Below, piece by piece: positions 44,463-52,952 of a stretch of 64,000 bases of DNA. The notes beneath the pieces were generated by a model that saw only the letters and a list, made by a program, of their open reading frames with translations, did not search any database and had not been told where the DNA came from. The DNA lies in the NCBI GenBank assembly GCA_001803165.1, contig MHAZ01000011.1, positions 62,001-126,000 of the forward strand. Reading direction: 5' to 3'. This stretch comes from Stygiobacter sp. RIFOXYC2_FULL_38_25. GTDB taxonomy: Bacteria > Bacteroidota > Ignavibacteria > Ignavibacteriales > Melioribacteraceae. Within the stretch, counting starts at the first letter, position 1, and every line of letters starts with the position of its first letter. Position numbers and translations under genes: made by a program.

Positions 44463-45059
44463 ATGAATAAGTGGGAGCAATTCAAAGAAGCGTTAAAAAA
44501 GATTTTCAATTTTAGCGCCGAGCAAGAAACGCAAATTAAAGAAGCCTTTGAGGAAACAGAAAAAAGTGATAAAAAGAATGACCTCACCGAATTGATTGAA
44601 ACTTTCAAAGCGCAGAGCAAAGGTAAAGAGAACGATGCAGTAACAAAGTTACTTGACGGCTTAGGCAGTCAACTTGCTGTTGCTTTGGAGGCTAATAAAA
44701 ATCTTGCATCTCTTCTAGCAGAAGAAAAAACCAACCGTGAAAAATCAGTTGTAGCACAACAAACTGCCGACAAAGCAGCGCGTGATAAAAAAATTACTGA
44801 TACGTTAGACAAACACGAGAAGGAAGGAAAGTTTCCAAAAGCCGACCGCGCGAAATGGGAAAAAAGATTGAATGAAAATTTTGAAGAATGGAATGGCGAG
44901 CTGGAAGCTAAACCGGTTTCAAAAGAATTTCAGAACCAGAAGCAGCAATCAAGTCAACAGCAGCAATCGGCTTCCGGCGGTAGTGAGAAGAAAGAAAATC
45001 CGCGCGAAGTACTGCGGAACGAAATTGCATCTCAAATGAATTTGAAAACTACAGTTTAA
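44463..45059 (+). CDS. Putative scaffold protein
   Basis: 198 residues from ATG at 44463 (CGAGGA upstream). Almost wholly helical and charged, with Gln/Ser-rich C-terminal linker (KQQSSQQQQSASGG). Corresponds in position and style to the C-terminal scaffold part of Mu gpI, just before the capsid gene. No protease motif is seen. Confidence 0.65.
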   Translation: MNKWEQFKEALKKIFNFSAEQETQIKEAFEETEKSDKKNDLTELIETFKAQSKGKENDAVTKLLDGLGSQLAVALEANKNLASLLAEEKTNREKSVVAQQTADKAARDKKITDTLDKHEKEGKFPKADRAKWEKRLNENFEEWNGELEAKPVSKEFQNQKQQSSQQQQSASGGSEKKENPREVLRNEIASQMNLKTTV

Positions 45060-45081
45060 TTAAACCGTAAGGAGAAGAAGA

Positions 45082-46008
45082 ATGAGAATAACAGAATTTG
45101 GCGGTGATGTAATAACCACCACAGTAATCAACGCAATGCTTGAGAACAGCAATGTTCTCAGTAAAGCAGAATTTTATAAAATGGTTGGCAACGCGGATTA
45201 TAAACGCAAAGCCGCAACAGCAAGCGGTGGAAAGTTTAGACCGCTGAACACGGATTATGACAACAATATTGTAAATCCGGATTTTGCTAATCCAGTGCTG
45301 GTAATTTTTGGAGATAAGGTTCAAGTTGACCGCGCACATGAAAGAAGAGGAAGCGATATTCCGTCTGTTCGCGCTGCTCAATTACTTGAGTTTGCAAAGA
45401 ACTTGGGCAAGAACTTTCAAAACAAATTCTTTAACGGTGATAAAGATGCTGATGTTAAAGAATTCAACGGATTGAAAAAAATAATTCCGGCTGGTCAGAT
45501 ATTAACACCTGAAGCTGATGGTTTAGCAGTTCCTCTCGGAAACAGTGATACGAACAAAACCTTGCAGCAAGCATTTCTTGAAGCACTTGATATTTTGATT
45601 GGTTCCGTTGATGGAGGCGCTCAAGCTCTTTCGATGGATTCCGATATGATAAGCCGCTTAACAAGAATTGCAGAAGGTCAAGTTCAGTGGGCTGTTGATG
45701 AATTTGGAGTTCCGCTTGCAAGATATAACGGCATTCCTCTTTTACCCGCCGGTTATGACAGCGCAGGCAACAAAATTATCGGTCATGCCGAAACATGCGG
45801 CACAGCTCTCGATACAACTTCTATTTACGCTTACCGCTTTGGTGAAGAGTCTGATCTTTCTATTGCAACCAACGTTGGTGTTGAAGTAAAAGACCTTGGC
45901 ATTGTTGGCGTGCATTATACCCACTCTGTTGATTTTGATTTAGACCTAACATTGTTAAAGAATAAATCAGTCGCTAGACTGAAAGGATTAAGAATTAAAA
46001 ACCTATAG
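45082..46008 (+). CDS. Major capsid protein (Mu gpT-like position)
   Basis: 308 residues, GGAG upstream. Typical capsid layout: helical N-arm MRITEFGGDVITTTVINAM, then NPVLVIFGDKVQVDRAHERRG..., and C-terminal ..GIVGVHYTHSVDFDL. Follows the scaffold gene directly. HK97-fold assignment is by position and composition. Confidence 0.72.
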   Translation: MRITEFGGDVITTTVINAMLENSNVLSKAEFYKMVGNADYKRKAATASGGKFRPLNTDYDNNIVNPDFANPVLVIFGDKVQVDRAHERRGSDIPSVRAAQLLEFAKNLGKNFQNKFFNGDKDADVKEFNGLKKIIPAGQILTPEADGLAVPLGNSDTNKTLQQAFLEALDILIGSVDGGAQALSMDSDMISRLTRIAEGQVQWAVDEFGVPLARYNGIPLLPAGYDSAGNKIIGHAETCGTALDTTSIYAYRFGEESDLSIATNVGVEVKDLGIVGVHYTHSVDFDLDLTLLKNKSVARLKGLRIKNL

Positions 46009-46037
46009 TCCGGTGTAGCAGCTGGTTCCTTGCCATG

Positions 46038-46063
46038 TACGTGGTGGAGAAATCTGCCACGTA
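46038..46063 (+). terminator. Hairpin after the capsid gene
   Basis: TACGTGG..CCACGTA with a 12-base loop then TTTATAAAAAAG; weak, perhaps an attenuator between capsid and later genes. Confidence 0.45.
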
Positions 46064-46088
46064 TTTATAAAAAAGTTGGAGTAACAAG

Positions 46089-46280
46089 ATGATAAAAATA
46101 CTTAAACCGGTAGTTGAAAGTTACTTAACACCATCCGGTGTTTTGTGCTTACCAAAAAAAGAAGTTGAGTTCACCGAAAAGCAATGGAATGAAATTCCGG
46201 AGAATGAAAAAGTTTTGTTTGAAGACAAGCCGGAAGTAAATGAAGTTGAAGCTAAAATAGCTGAGGATACAAATGGCTAA
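46089..46280 (+). CDS. Small protein, DUF2635-like
   Basis: 63 residues: VVESYLTPSGVLCLPKKEVEFTEKQWNEIPENEKVLF resembles DUF2635 (Mu gp38 type). Overlaps the tail gene by 8 bases. Weak family call. Confidence 0.55.
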   Translation: MIKILKPVVESYLTPSGVLCLPKKEVEFTEKQWNEIPENEKVLFEDKPEVNEVEAKIAEDTNG

Positions 46281-47220
46281 TACAAGTGGAGTTGCTCAAA
46301 TAGGAGTAATGGCAGCCGGAACATTAAACGCCGCACCTACCGGAGTTGTTTTAATGGGTTTGGCTAGCAACCAAAGTTTTACGACAGAAGATGCAATGGT
46401 AACTAAGATTGAGCGTGATGATTATGAAATCGCTCATCAAAAGTTGTTGACTTTTTCCGCAGATACATTACAGCCAAGTCTGTATGCGTTTATGACATTG
46501 CTTTCTTACAGAGGCGGCAATTGTGATGTACAGGCTATTCTTGAAAACGGAATGGTTTATAAATTTTTAGCCGCAACAAACCCGATTGGTATTACGCCTG
46601 TACTTTATCTTGATGATGAATCACGCACAATTAAAGTGAAGTTGAAGGCATCGTTTCCGGTTGCAGTATGGCAAGCAATGGAGTTGGCGGCAGCTTCCGC
46701 TGCGGCAATTAATTTAGGGACACCTCAGAGCGGAAGAGACTCTGCGAAAATTAGAAAATCTTCTCCGTTGTTTACGCAATCTCCAAGTACTGCTGAAATG
46801 TTTTCCAATTACTCTAAGCGTACAGTGGAAATTTCGCCGGCTGTAAAAGGAACATGTCATCCGGGTGCTAAACAGAGCTGGAACATTGACCTCTACGACC
46901 GCATGCAAGTGAACGGTGTATTCCAAACGGAAGATGCAACAAAGCAGTTATTGTACAATCAAGAAGCGAAGGGAATGTTTCCTGAGCTCTGGTTGAAAGA
47001 TGCAAATGCCGGAAGTTACTTTGACTTGCTGAAGTTTGAAGCCGGTTGTTTGCAACAAAAAGTTAAGCTGGATAACAACGATACCAAAGCCGTATTAACC
47101 GCAACTTATAAAGCAAGAGTACCAATTGAAAAAATTACTCTTGGTGTAGGCGCGGCAAACGGAGATTCTGTTGATGGAACCGGTGTTGACGGCGGCACAT
47201 TAACTTTTGCAGCATTATAA
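46273..47220 (+). CDS. Putative major tail tube protein
   Basis: 315 residues, beta-rich with Ala/Gly/Thr N-terminus (MANTSGVAQIGVMAAGTLNAAP). Position between capsid and tape measure fits a tail tube. No family motif recognised. Confidence 0.55.
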   Translation: MANTSGVAQIGVMAAGTLNAAPTGVVLMGLASNQSFTTEDAMVTKIERDDYEIAHQKLLTFSADTLQPSLYAFMTLLSYRGGNCDVQAILENGMVYKFLAATNPIGITPVLYLDDESRTIKVKLKASFPVAVWQAMELAAASAAAINLGTPQSGRDSAKIRKSSPLFTQSPSTAEMFSNYSKRTVEISPAVKGTCHPGAKQSWNIDLYDRMQVNGVFQTEDATKQLLYNQEAKGMFPELWLKDANAGSYFDLLKFEAGCLQQKVKLDNNDTKAVLTATYKARVPIEKITLGVGAANGDSVDGTGVDGGTLTFAAL

Positions 47221-47231
47221 AATTTACGGAC

Positions 47232-47441
47232 ATGAAAACAATGAGAGACATAGAGTTTGTTGCACTTCCATCATTCAATATCTCTGCTGTGTTCGCCTTA
47301 GGACAAGTTCCACCGATTGATGCATTGGAAGCAATTTTGAAAGTAGCAGTATTGGCGGCAACTCTAATCTATACAATTGTTCGAACTGTTCAGATTACCA
47401 GAAATAAAAAACAAAATAAAAAGGAGAAAGAGAATGTTTAA
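47232..47441 (+). CDS. Small membrane protein
   Basis: 69 residues with one helix (LEAILKVAVLAATLIYTIVRTV) and Lys-rich tail; overlaps the next gene by 8 bases. Lysis-type candidate. Confidence 0.55.
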   Translation: MKTMRDIEFVALPSFNISAVFALGQVPPIDALEAILKVAVLAATLIYTIVRTVQITRNKKQNKKEKENV

Positions 47442-47601
47442 GAATTGGAAAACAACTCTTGCCGGGGTTGCTGCTATTGTTGCCGGTGTTTCGCTGATTG
47501 TAAATGGTCAAATGGAAGCCGGTGTGGCATCTATTGTAACCGGTCTCGGTTTACTATTTGCAAAAGATAACAACGTTACCGGCGGAACAGTAACGCAATG
47601 A
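47434..47601 (+). CDS. Holin-like protein
   Basis: 55 residues from ATG at 47434 (AAGGAG upstream). NWKTTLAGVAAIVAGVSLIV, then GVASIVTGLGLLFAKD: two short membrane helices, as in small holins. ATGA overlap with next gene. Confidence 0.6.
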   Translation: MFKNWKTTLAGVAAIVAGVSLIVNGQMEAGVASIVTGLGLLFAKDNNVTGGTVTQ

Positions 47602-48053
47602 GTATCAAAACTTTGCTAATCACGTTGTCTGTTGTGTTGATAATCGGGAGTGTCTTAGGATGGTTTGCACGAGGGTGTTCCATTCCTAAAACACTTCCGG
47701 CTATTAAAAAGGATTCAACTTATGTCGAGCGAACTGAATTACAGCCAGTTAAAAAAGATTCAACAGTTTCCACGCCGCTTGAAAAAATTAAAACACAAAA
47801 AAGAGTGGACAAAATTTCCGTTAAAGATTCGTTGGGACAGACTGTTAATCTTACTGCTGTTAGTGTTGTGGTTAATGACTCTCTGTTTACAACATATTCT
47901 CTGGAACTAATACCGGTACGTTTTATAATGAAGCAAATAACAGAAATAATAAAACCAACACTTGAATATGTAGAAGCGCCCTGGTATGCAAATAATTGGT
48001 TTTACGGAACATTAGCTTTTGCCGCGCTGCTGATTTTATCACTTCTTAATTAA
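47598..48053 (+). CDS. Two-helix membrane protein, spanin-like position
   Basis: 151 residues: N-terminal TM (LLITLSVVLIIGSVLGWF), periplasmic charged middle and C-terminal TM (FYGTLAFAALLILSLL). Between holin-like and DUF5675 genes. Spanin role is inference. Confidence 0.55.
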   Translation: MSIKTLLITLSVVLIIGSVLGWFARGCSIPKTLPAIKKDSTYVERTELQPVKKDSTVSTPLEKIKTQKRVDKISVKDSLGQTVNLTAVSVVVNDSLFTTYSLELIPVRFIMKQITEIIKPTLEYVEAPWYANNWFYGTLAFAALLILSLLN

Positions 48054-48064
48054 GAGGAACACAC

Positions 48065-48532
48065 ATGGACTTAATAATCAGACGTTTCAAATCAAACAAC
48101 GAAGCTACACTCGGTAGATTATTTATCAACAACGTTTTTGAATGCTACACTCTTGAGGATCAGTTTCAAGAAGTTAAAGTAAAGCATGAGACAAGAATTC
48201 CGGACGGAATTTACAATGTTAAAATCAGAACGCACGGCAGATGGCATGAATCCTTCAAAAGAAAATTCCCGATGAGCCACAAAGGTATGCTTGAGATTGC
48301 CGATGTGCCCGGGTTCACCGACATTCTTATTCATACCGGCAATACGGATGATGATTCTAGCGGATGCATTCTTGTAGGTGTAAATGTTGACGAAAAAGAT
48401 TTTACAATTCTTCCCGGTACTTCAACACCCGCTTACTTGAATATGTACAAGAAAGTGATCGCGGCTATCGCTAGAAAAGAAGAAGTACTGCTGATTGTAG
48501 AAAGTAAAGAAGAAGAAACGACCGAACAATAA
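48065..48532 (+). CDS. DUF5675 protein, possible lysis enzyme
   Basis: 155 residues. Motifs FECYTLEDQ, RIPDGIYNVKIRTH, and ILIHTGNTDDDSSGCILVG (His..Gly-Cys) fit DUF5675, often found in phages; the H..GC motif resembles L,D-transpeptidases, so cell-wall activity is inferred. RAGGAAC site upstream. Confidence 0.75.
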   Translation: MDLIIRRFKSNNEATLGRLFINNVFECYTLEDQFQEVKVKHETRIPDGIYNVKIRTHGRWHESFKRKFPMSHKGMLEIADVPGFTDILIHTGNTDDDSSGCILVGVNVDEKDFTILPGTSTPAYLNMYKKVIAAIARKEEVLLIVESKEEETTEQ

Positions 48533-48547
48533 TAATAAGGCTGCTAC

Positions 48548-48916
48548 ATGGAACTGAAGGAAGTAACTATAAAAGTTGATGGAAAAGAAGTTGCGTTAAA
48601 AGTACAACTAAGAAGCGAAATAACCGGCGCGGATTGGGAGCGCTGGCATAGAATATCAGCTTTCTATTCAAGGTTAAGTAAGGATGCTGAAAAGAACACT
48701 GAAATAATTCTTGGGCAGAGAAACGATTTTTACAACCAACTATGCAACGACATCATTGTTGATGAAAATGGTAATCCTTTGCCATTTGATTATACATTAA
48801 GAATTAGTGTAAAAGATTCGCTGACAATGGTGAGCGCTTTTTTTTTAGAGTATCTGAGATTGAACAACGAAATAGCGCAGAACTTAGAGACATTGGGAAC
48901 AAGTGCGAAACAATAA
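48548..48916 (+). CDS. Tail assembly chaperone (G), short product
   Basis: 122 residues. Acidic, helical: SEITGADWERWHRISAFYSRL. Directly upstream of the tape measure with a -1 extension frame. Such G/GT pairs guide tape-measure assembly. Confidence 0.75.
   Translation: MELKEVTIKVDGKEVALKVQLRSEITGADWERWHRISAFYSRLSKDAEKNTEIILGQRNDFYNQLCNDIIVDENGNPLPFDYTLRISVKDSLTMVSAFFLEYLRLNNEIAQNLETLGTSAKQ
48841..48847 (+). promoter_or_regulatory. -1 ribosomal slippery site T TTT TTA
   Basis: Zero-frame codons are TTT TTT TTA (Phe Phe Leu in VSAFFLEY); X XXY YYZ holds with T, T, A. This is the heptamer used by HIV-1. The -1 frame is open from 48808 to 49152. Confidence 0.75.
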
Positions 48917-49152
48917 GTAAAGACATTGATAGGCTTAGAAACCAAAAATACCCCGGTTCTTTAGTGCACGAAAAGTGCAAACTGATTATTGAAGATTACA
49001 AACAAATTGTTTTCGAATTCTGCGACAGCAAAATACACGGAAGAAAAGAAATGTTAGCCTTACCTCTAGATGATTTTTTCCAATACCTATACTTAATGCG
49101 TCTCCAAAGATTTAATTCTCTAATAGATATTTACAACGGTTTGAAAAGCTGA
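48847..49152 (+). CDS. GT extension of the tail chaperone (-1 frame)
   Basis: After slippage, translation continues RVSEIEQRNSAELRDIGNKC.. to LIDIYNGLKS (about 102 residues), fusing to the first product to give about 200 residues. The frame has no ribosome site of its own and is protein-like across its length; it ends 3 bases before the tape-measure ATG. Confidence 0.7.
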   Translation, partial: RVSEIEQRNSAELRDIGNKCETISKDIDRLRNQKYPGSLVHEKCKLIIEDYKQIVFEFCDSKIHGRKEMLALPLDDFFQYLYLMRLQRFNSLIDIYNGLKS

Positions 49153-49155
49153 TAA

Positions 49156-50958
49156 ATGGAAAAAGAAATTAAAATAATATTAACTCTTGAGAACGGTGAA
49201 CAAGTTAGTTCTGTTTTGAAAGTTGTAAATGAAGATTATGAAGATATACTAAGAACTTCCGAAGCATTAAAAACAAACCCGGTATTAAAACAATTCAAAA
49301 ACGATCTGTTGGAAATAGGCGCTGTAAGCAGCGAAGCTTCTGAAGGGATTGCAGAGTTTATAAAGTACAATAATGTTTCCGAACAGCAGTTGAATAAAGT
49401 TACAGCTGCTTTGAAAGCAGAGCAGGCTTCTGTTGGTCTTCTCTCTTCTGATTATGTGAAGTATGAAAATGCTCTCGTTAATATCAATAATGCGATTGCT
49501 AAAACTCCTCCGCATGTAAGGCAAGCCGGTCAGAGCTTTACCGGCATGAATCAAGTAATTGGACAGACCGGTTTCTTGCTTTCCGATATGGATATGTTTT
49601 TCCGTTCCAATGACTGGGTAACAAATGTAAGAATGGGCGCAATGTCTGTCTCGAATAACTTTAGCATGGTTGGTCAGACGGTAGCAAATGCAATGAGGAA
49701 TGCTGAAGCGCAAGGTATGAGTTGGAAAGATATGCTTAAGAGCTCCTTAACCGGCATTAATGCATGGACTTTAGGATTGAATGGCGGTCTTTTGGCGGTT
49801 CAGTTTGTAACTAGGTTTCTATCAAGTAATACAGAGGAACTGAAAAAAAATACTGAAGAGATTGAAAAGAACAAAAAATCATTGGCAGAGAAAAGCCGGG
49901 TTGCACTTAATACAACTATTACTGAATTGAAAAAGGAATACGATTTACTTAAGAAAAAAAGAGATATTGAAAAAGCATCCTTCGATGCTCGTCTTGAAAT
50001 GAGTAACAAAGCAAAACTTGCCAGAGGTGAAGCAACATCTTCACCAACATTTACTTTCAGTCAAAAAGATGAATTAGAAAAAGCCGGGCAAAGACTTGGT
50101 GAAGCACAAACCGCATTGGCTGTCTTAGGACACGAACAAAATATTCTCAATAGAATAAATGAACTGGAGAAGGAAAGAAATTCCCTTCAGGATAATGGTG
50201 CAAGTGTTAGAAGAACTTTCTTAAATGAAGAATTAGAAAAACTTCGCGACCAACTCACTATTGCACAGGGCAAAGAAAAAACTGAAAAGACATTAGCCCA
50301 GCAACTCAAGATTAGAACTACTGAAGAAATTGATGCAGAGCTTAAAAAACTGAATGTTCTTTTATCACAAACAAAAGTTGTTGCCGACCGGTTAAGAATA
50401 CTTGAGCAAATTAAAAAACTTGAGGCAGAGAAAGCAGAGCCGCTTTCAATCAGATCCGAAGATGTACTTTCAAAGGGTGCTAGTGATAAAGCGCCAACCG
50501 ATGAAAACAAATTACGTGAAGCTATTTATGGCAAGCTTGAACCTATTAAAAAAGAAGATATGCCGGATAAACCTTTTGTTGATACAAAAGATAAAGTTAG
50601 TTCACTAAAGAGTGCAGTTCAATCGCTAGGCAGCTCGATGGCTACTGTATTTGCAAACAGTATTACACAAGTAAAAAACCTTAAAGATGTGTTGAATGAT
50701 GTACTTAGTATCATTTTACAAATTGGACTCAAACTGGCTATAAAGAGTGGTTTGAGTTTAATACCGGGTTTGGGACCGCTAGTGAGCGAATTATTCTCGA
50801 TAAGAACTTCTCCAGTTACGCCGTTAAGTCCAACCAGCGAGCAAGGCACAACGGTTCAAACGCTAGTAGTTAGAGTAGAGGGCAACAGCTTAACACGCGG
50901 GCGGGATATTTATACAGCATTCAACAATGAACAGAAATTAAGAGCAGCTTACGGATGA
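49156..50958 (+). CDS. Tape measure protein
   Basis: 600 residues. Helical, with hydrophobic segments (LLSDMDMFFR; the C-terminal GLSLIPGLGPLVSELF) and a coiled-coil middle. Sets tail length; by the usual rule of about 0.15 nm per residue this is about 90 nm. Follows the chaperone pair. Confidence 0.82.
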   Translation: MEKEIKIILTLENGEQVSSVLKVVNEDYEDILRTSEALKTNPVLKQFKNDLLEIGAVSSEASEGIAEFIKYNNVSEQQLNKVTAALKAEQASVGLLSSDYVKYENALVNINNAIAKTPPHVRQAGQSFTGMNQVIGQTGFLLSDMDMFFRSNDWVTNVRMGAMSVSNNFSMVGQTVANAMRNAEAQGMSWKDMLKSSLTGINAWTLGLNGGLLAVQFVTRFLSSNTEELKKNTEEIEKNKKSLAEKSRVALNTTITELKKEYDLLKKKRDIEKASFDARLEMSNKAKLARGEATSSPTFTFSQKDELEKAGQRLGEAQTALAVLGHEQNILNRINELEKERNSLQDNGASVRRTFLNEELEKLRDQLTIAQGKEKTEKTLAQQLKIRTTEEIDAELKKLNVLLSQTKVVADRLRILEQIKKLEAEKAEPLSIRSEDVLSKGASDKAPTDENKLREAIYGKLEPIKKEDMPDKPFVDTKDKVSSLKSAVQSLGSSMATVFANSITQVKNLKDVLNDVLSIILQIGLKLAIKSGLSLIPGLGPLVSELFSIRTSPVTPLSPTSEQGTTVQTLVVRVEGNSLTRGRDIYTAFNNEQKLRAAYG

Positions 50959-52952
50959 GTTATACCAGGACATATATTTTCGGCGCTGATTTGAACAATG
51001 GAATTGTATTAGGTGACGGCGAACGCGCAAAACTTTCCCTTGTATTTACAATCAATGGAACAAGTGCAAACGAAGTAGTACTTGCTTCCAGTCAAGGTAT
51101 GAAAGTTGTCCGTTTCGGAAAAGTAGGTATGCGTGTTGATATTGAAGAAAATTTGTTAATGCCAAGTGAATATGAATTTGTTATTTACGATGGAAACCAG
51201 CAGCTGCAAAATATGTTATTTGTCCAGGGAGCTTTGAGGGATGCTGTAGAAAAAAATTTCTATGTGAAGTTGGAATTGCTCTACAAGAACAAACAAAGTT
51301 ACGAAGCAAGATTTTCCGGTTACAACATTGTTAAATATACAAACCAGCCTCACTTATACAAGGATGAAATTGTTTTTAACGCAATGCCCAATACAAAGAT
51401 TCTAAACCAAAAATATATGTTCGATGATAATTGGAATGGAGCTTTGTTTGACGCACGTGTTGAAAGAAAAAGTTCGTGGCCGCTTAATCCACTCGGGCTA
51501 GTATTTAATAAAGTTGGCAATGCTGCTAAGTGGGACTGGATGTATTTGTATAACCCATCTTTACCAGCCTCTAGTTTACTACACAAAATTTTCCAATTAA
51601 TTAACCCGGATATTTCTTTGCAAGTCTACCAGAACTGGAAATATTGGGGTTGTGTTGGCTATCCATACGCACCAGATCATCAAAAGGATGACATACTTTA
51701 CACTGATTTAATTCTTGATGGTAATTGGATTGGTTCAGTTTTTGGCGGTTCCAACCAAGCTGATAAATTCAAAACCGTTGGCGATGTATTAAGAAGCATT
51801 GCATTTGAAAGCGGAAGTGTAGCCGGTATAGAGACTCAAGAGAAGGCTTTTCTAAAAGAAATATTTTCTTTCGATGCAAATCAAATACAAACGCTTGGCA
51901 AAGAATTAGATGACGAAAGCAGCCGAGGATACGAATATGAATCTATTGATTTTGCTGAAGTAAGAAGCACATTGTTTGAACAAGACTTAGGGAATCAAAA
52001 TAGATACATTGCACGCAATCCATCTCCTAAAGGCTACAGATCCGGATACTCGATTGTAAACAATGAAGTTGTTTGGGATATACGCGGCGGCTTAAACGGA
52101 TTGAAAAGAGATATTATTAGCTGCGCCGATACAATTCAAGGTTTGTTGTACGCTCAGTTTGCGAGCAACTTAAAAGCATTTCGTGTTGAAGGATCATTCT
52201 ATGATGTTTTTGCAGTAAAAAATCCTTCGATTGATATTTCAGTAATTAGTCCCTTTGGAGTTCCCGGACCAGCCGGTTATTATCCGCTTACAACTTATTT
52301 AGCAGAACACCACTACTTGCTTCGCAATAAATTATACAAATCATATGTAAGAAAAAGAAAAGTTGAAGGAAGAGATTATTCCTTTTTGAAGGGCTTTGTT
52401 GACGGTGATGGAAATCATTCCGTTGTGGGTTTAGAGACCGATATAGATACCGGGCTTACAACAATTAAAAGTTTAATAGTAAGCACACATCAAGTAGAAA
52501 CCGGCGGCGGTGGATCTGGCACACACACACCGCTTGCAAGAATATTACCAACCGGATATTACAATGTAGAAACATTTGTTTTAGAATTAACAGCTAACGA
52601 GCTCAATACCGGCGCGGTTGCCGTAATGTATATAGAGGGGATGCAAAGAATTAGCCAATTGAAAGTAATTATTCCGCGTTTGTATGATAGCCAGGGCAAC
52701 TTAACAAATCTAACCGGCTTCGAAAGTGTAACCAAGATAGAATTTATTGATTTAGCCGGACTGATTTGGGATAGAATAAAGTACAAGTATAATGTTTATG
52801 AAAAGCCGGACGAAGATGGTCTCCGCAATGTGAAAATTTTAGAGAGAAGTTATTTAGAGGGGCAGTATTTGCAGATGAATATTTATGGCAGTGTACATGC
52901 AGATGCAAAATTAAATGTTGAAGTAACCTATTTATCAAAGGTGATATTATGA
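50955..52952 (+). CDS. Large tail-tip protein
   Basis: 665 residues, beta-rich, start in ATGA overlap with the tape measure. No motif recognised; position fits distal tail/baseplate hub. Confidence 0.65.
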   Translation: MSYTRTYIFGADLNNGIVLGDGERAKLSLVFTINGTSANEVVLASSQGMKVVRFGKVGMRVDIEENLLMPSEYEFVIYDGNQQLQNMLFVQGALRDAVEKNFYVKLELLYKNKQSYEARFSGYNIVKYTNQPHLYKDEIVFNAMPNTKILNQKYMFDDNWNGALFDARVERKSSWPLNPLGLVFNKVGNAAKWDWMYLYNPSLPASSLLHKIFQLINPDISLQVYQNWKYWGCVGYPYAPDHQKDDILYTDLILDGNWIGSVFGGSNQADKFKTVGDVLRSIAFESGSVAGIETQEKAFLKEIFSFDANQIQTLGKELDDESSRGYEYESIDFAEVRSTLFEQDLGNQNRYIARNPSPKGYRSGYSIVNNEVVWDIRGGLNGLKRDIISCADTIQGLLYAQFASNLKAFRVEGSFYDVFAVKNPSIDISVISPFGVPGPAGYYPLTTYLAEHHYLLRNKLYKSYVRKRKVEGRDYSFLKGFVDGDGNHSVVGLETDIDTGLTTIKSLIVSTHQVETGGGGSGTHTPLARILPTGYYNVETFVLELTANELNTGAVAVMYIEGMQRISQLKVIIPRLYDSQGNLTNLTGFESVTKIEFIDLAGLIWDRIKYKYNVYEKPDEDGLRNVKILERSYLEGQYLQMNIYGSVHADAKLNVEVTYLSKVIL

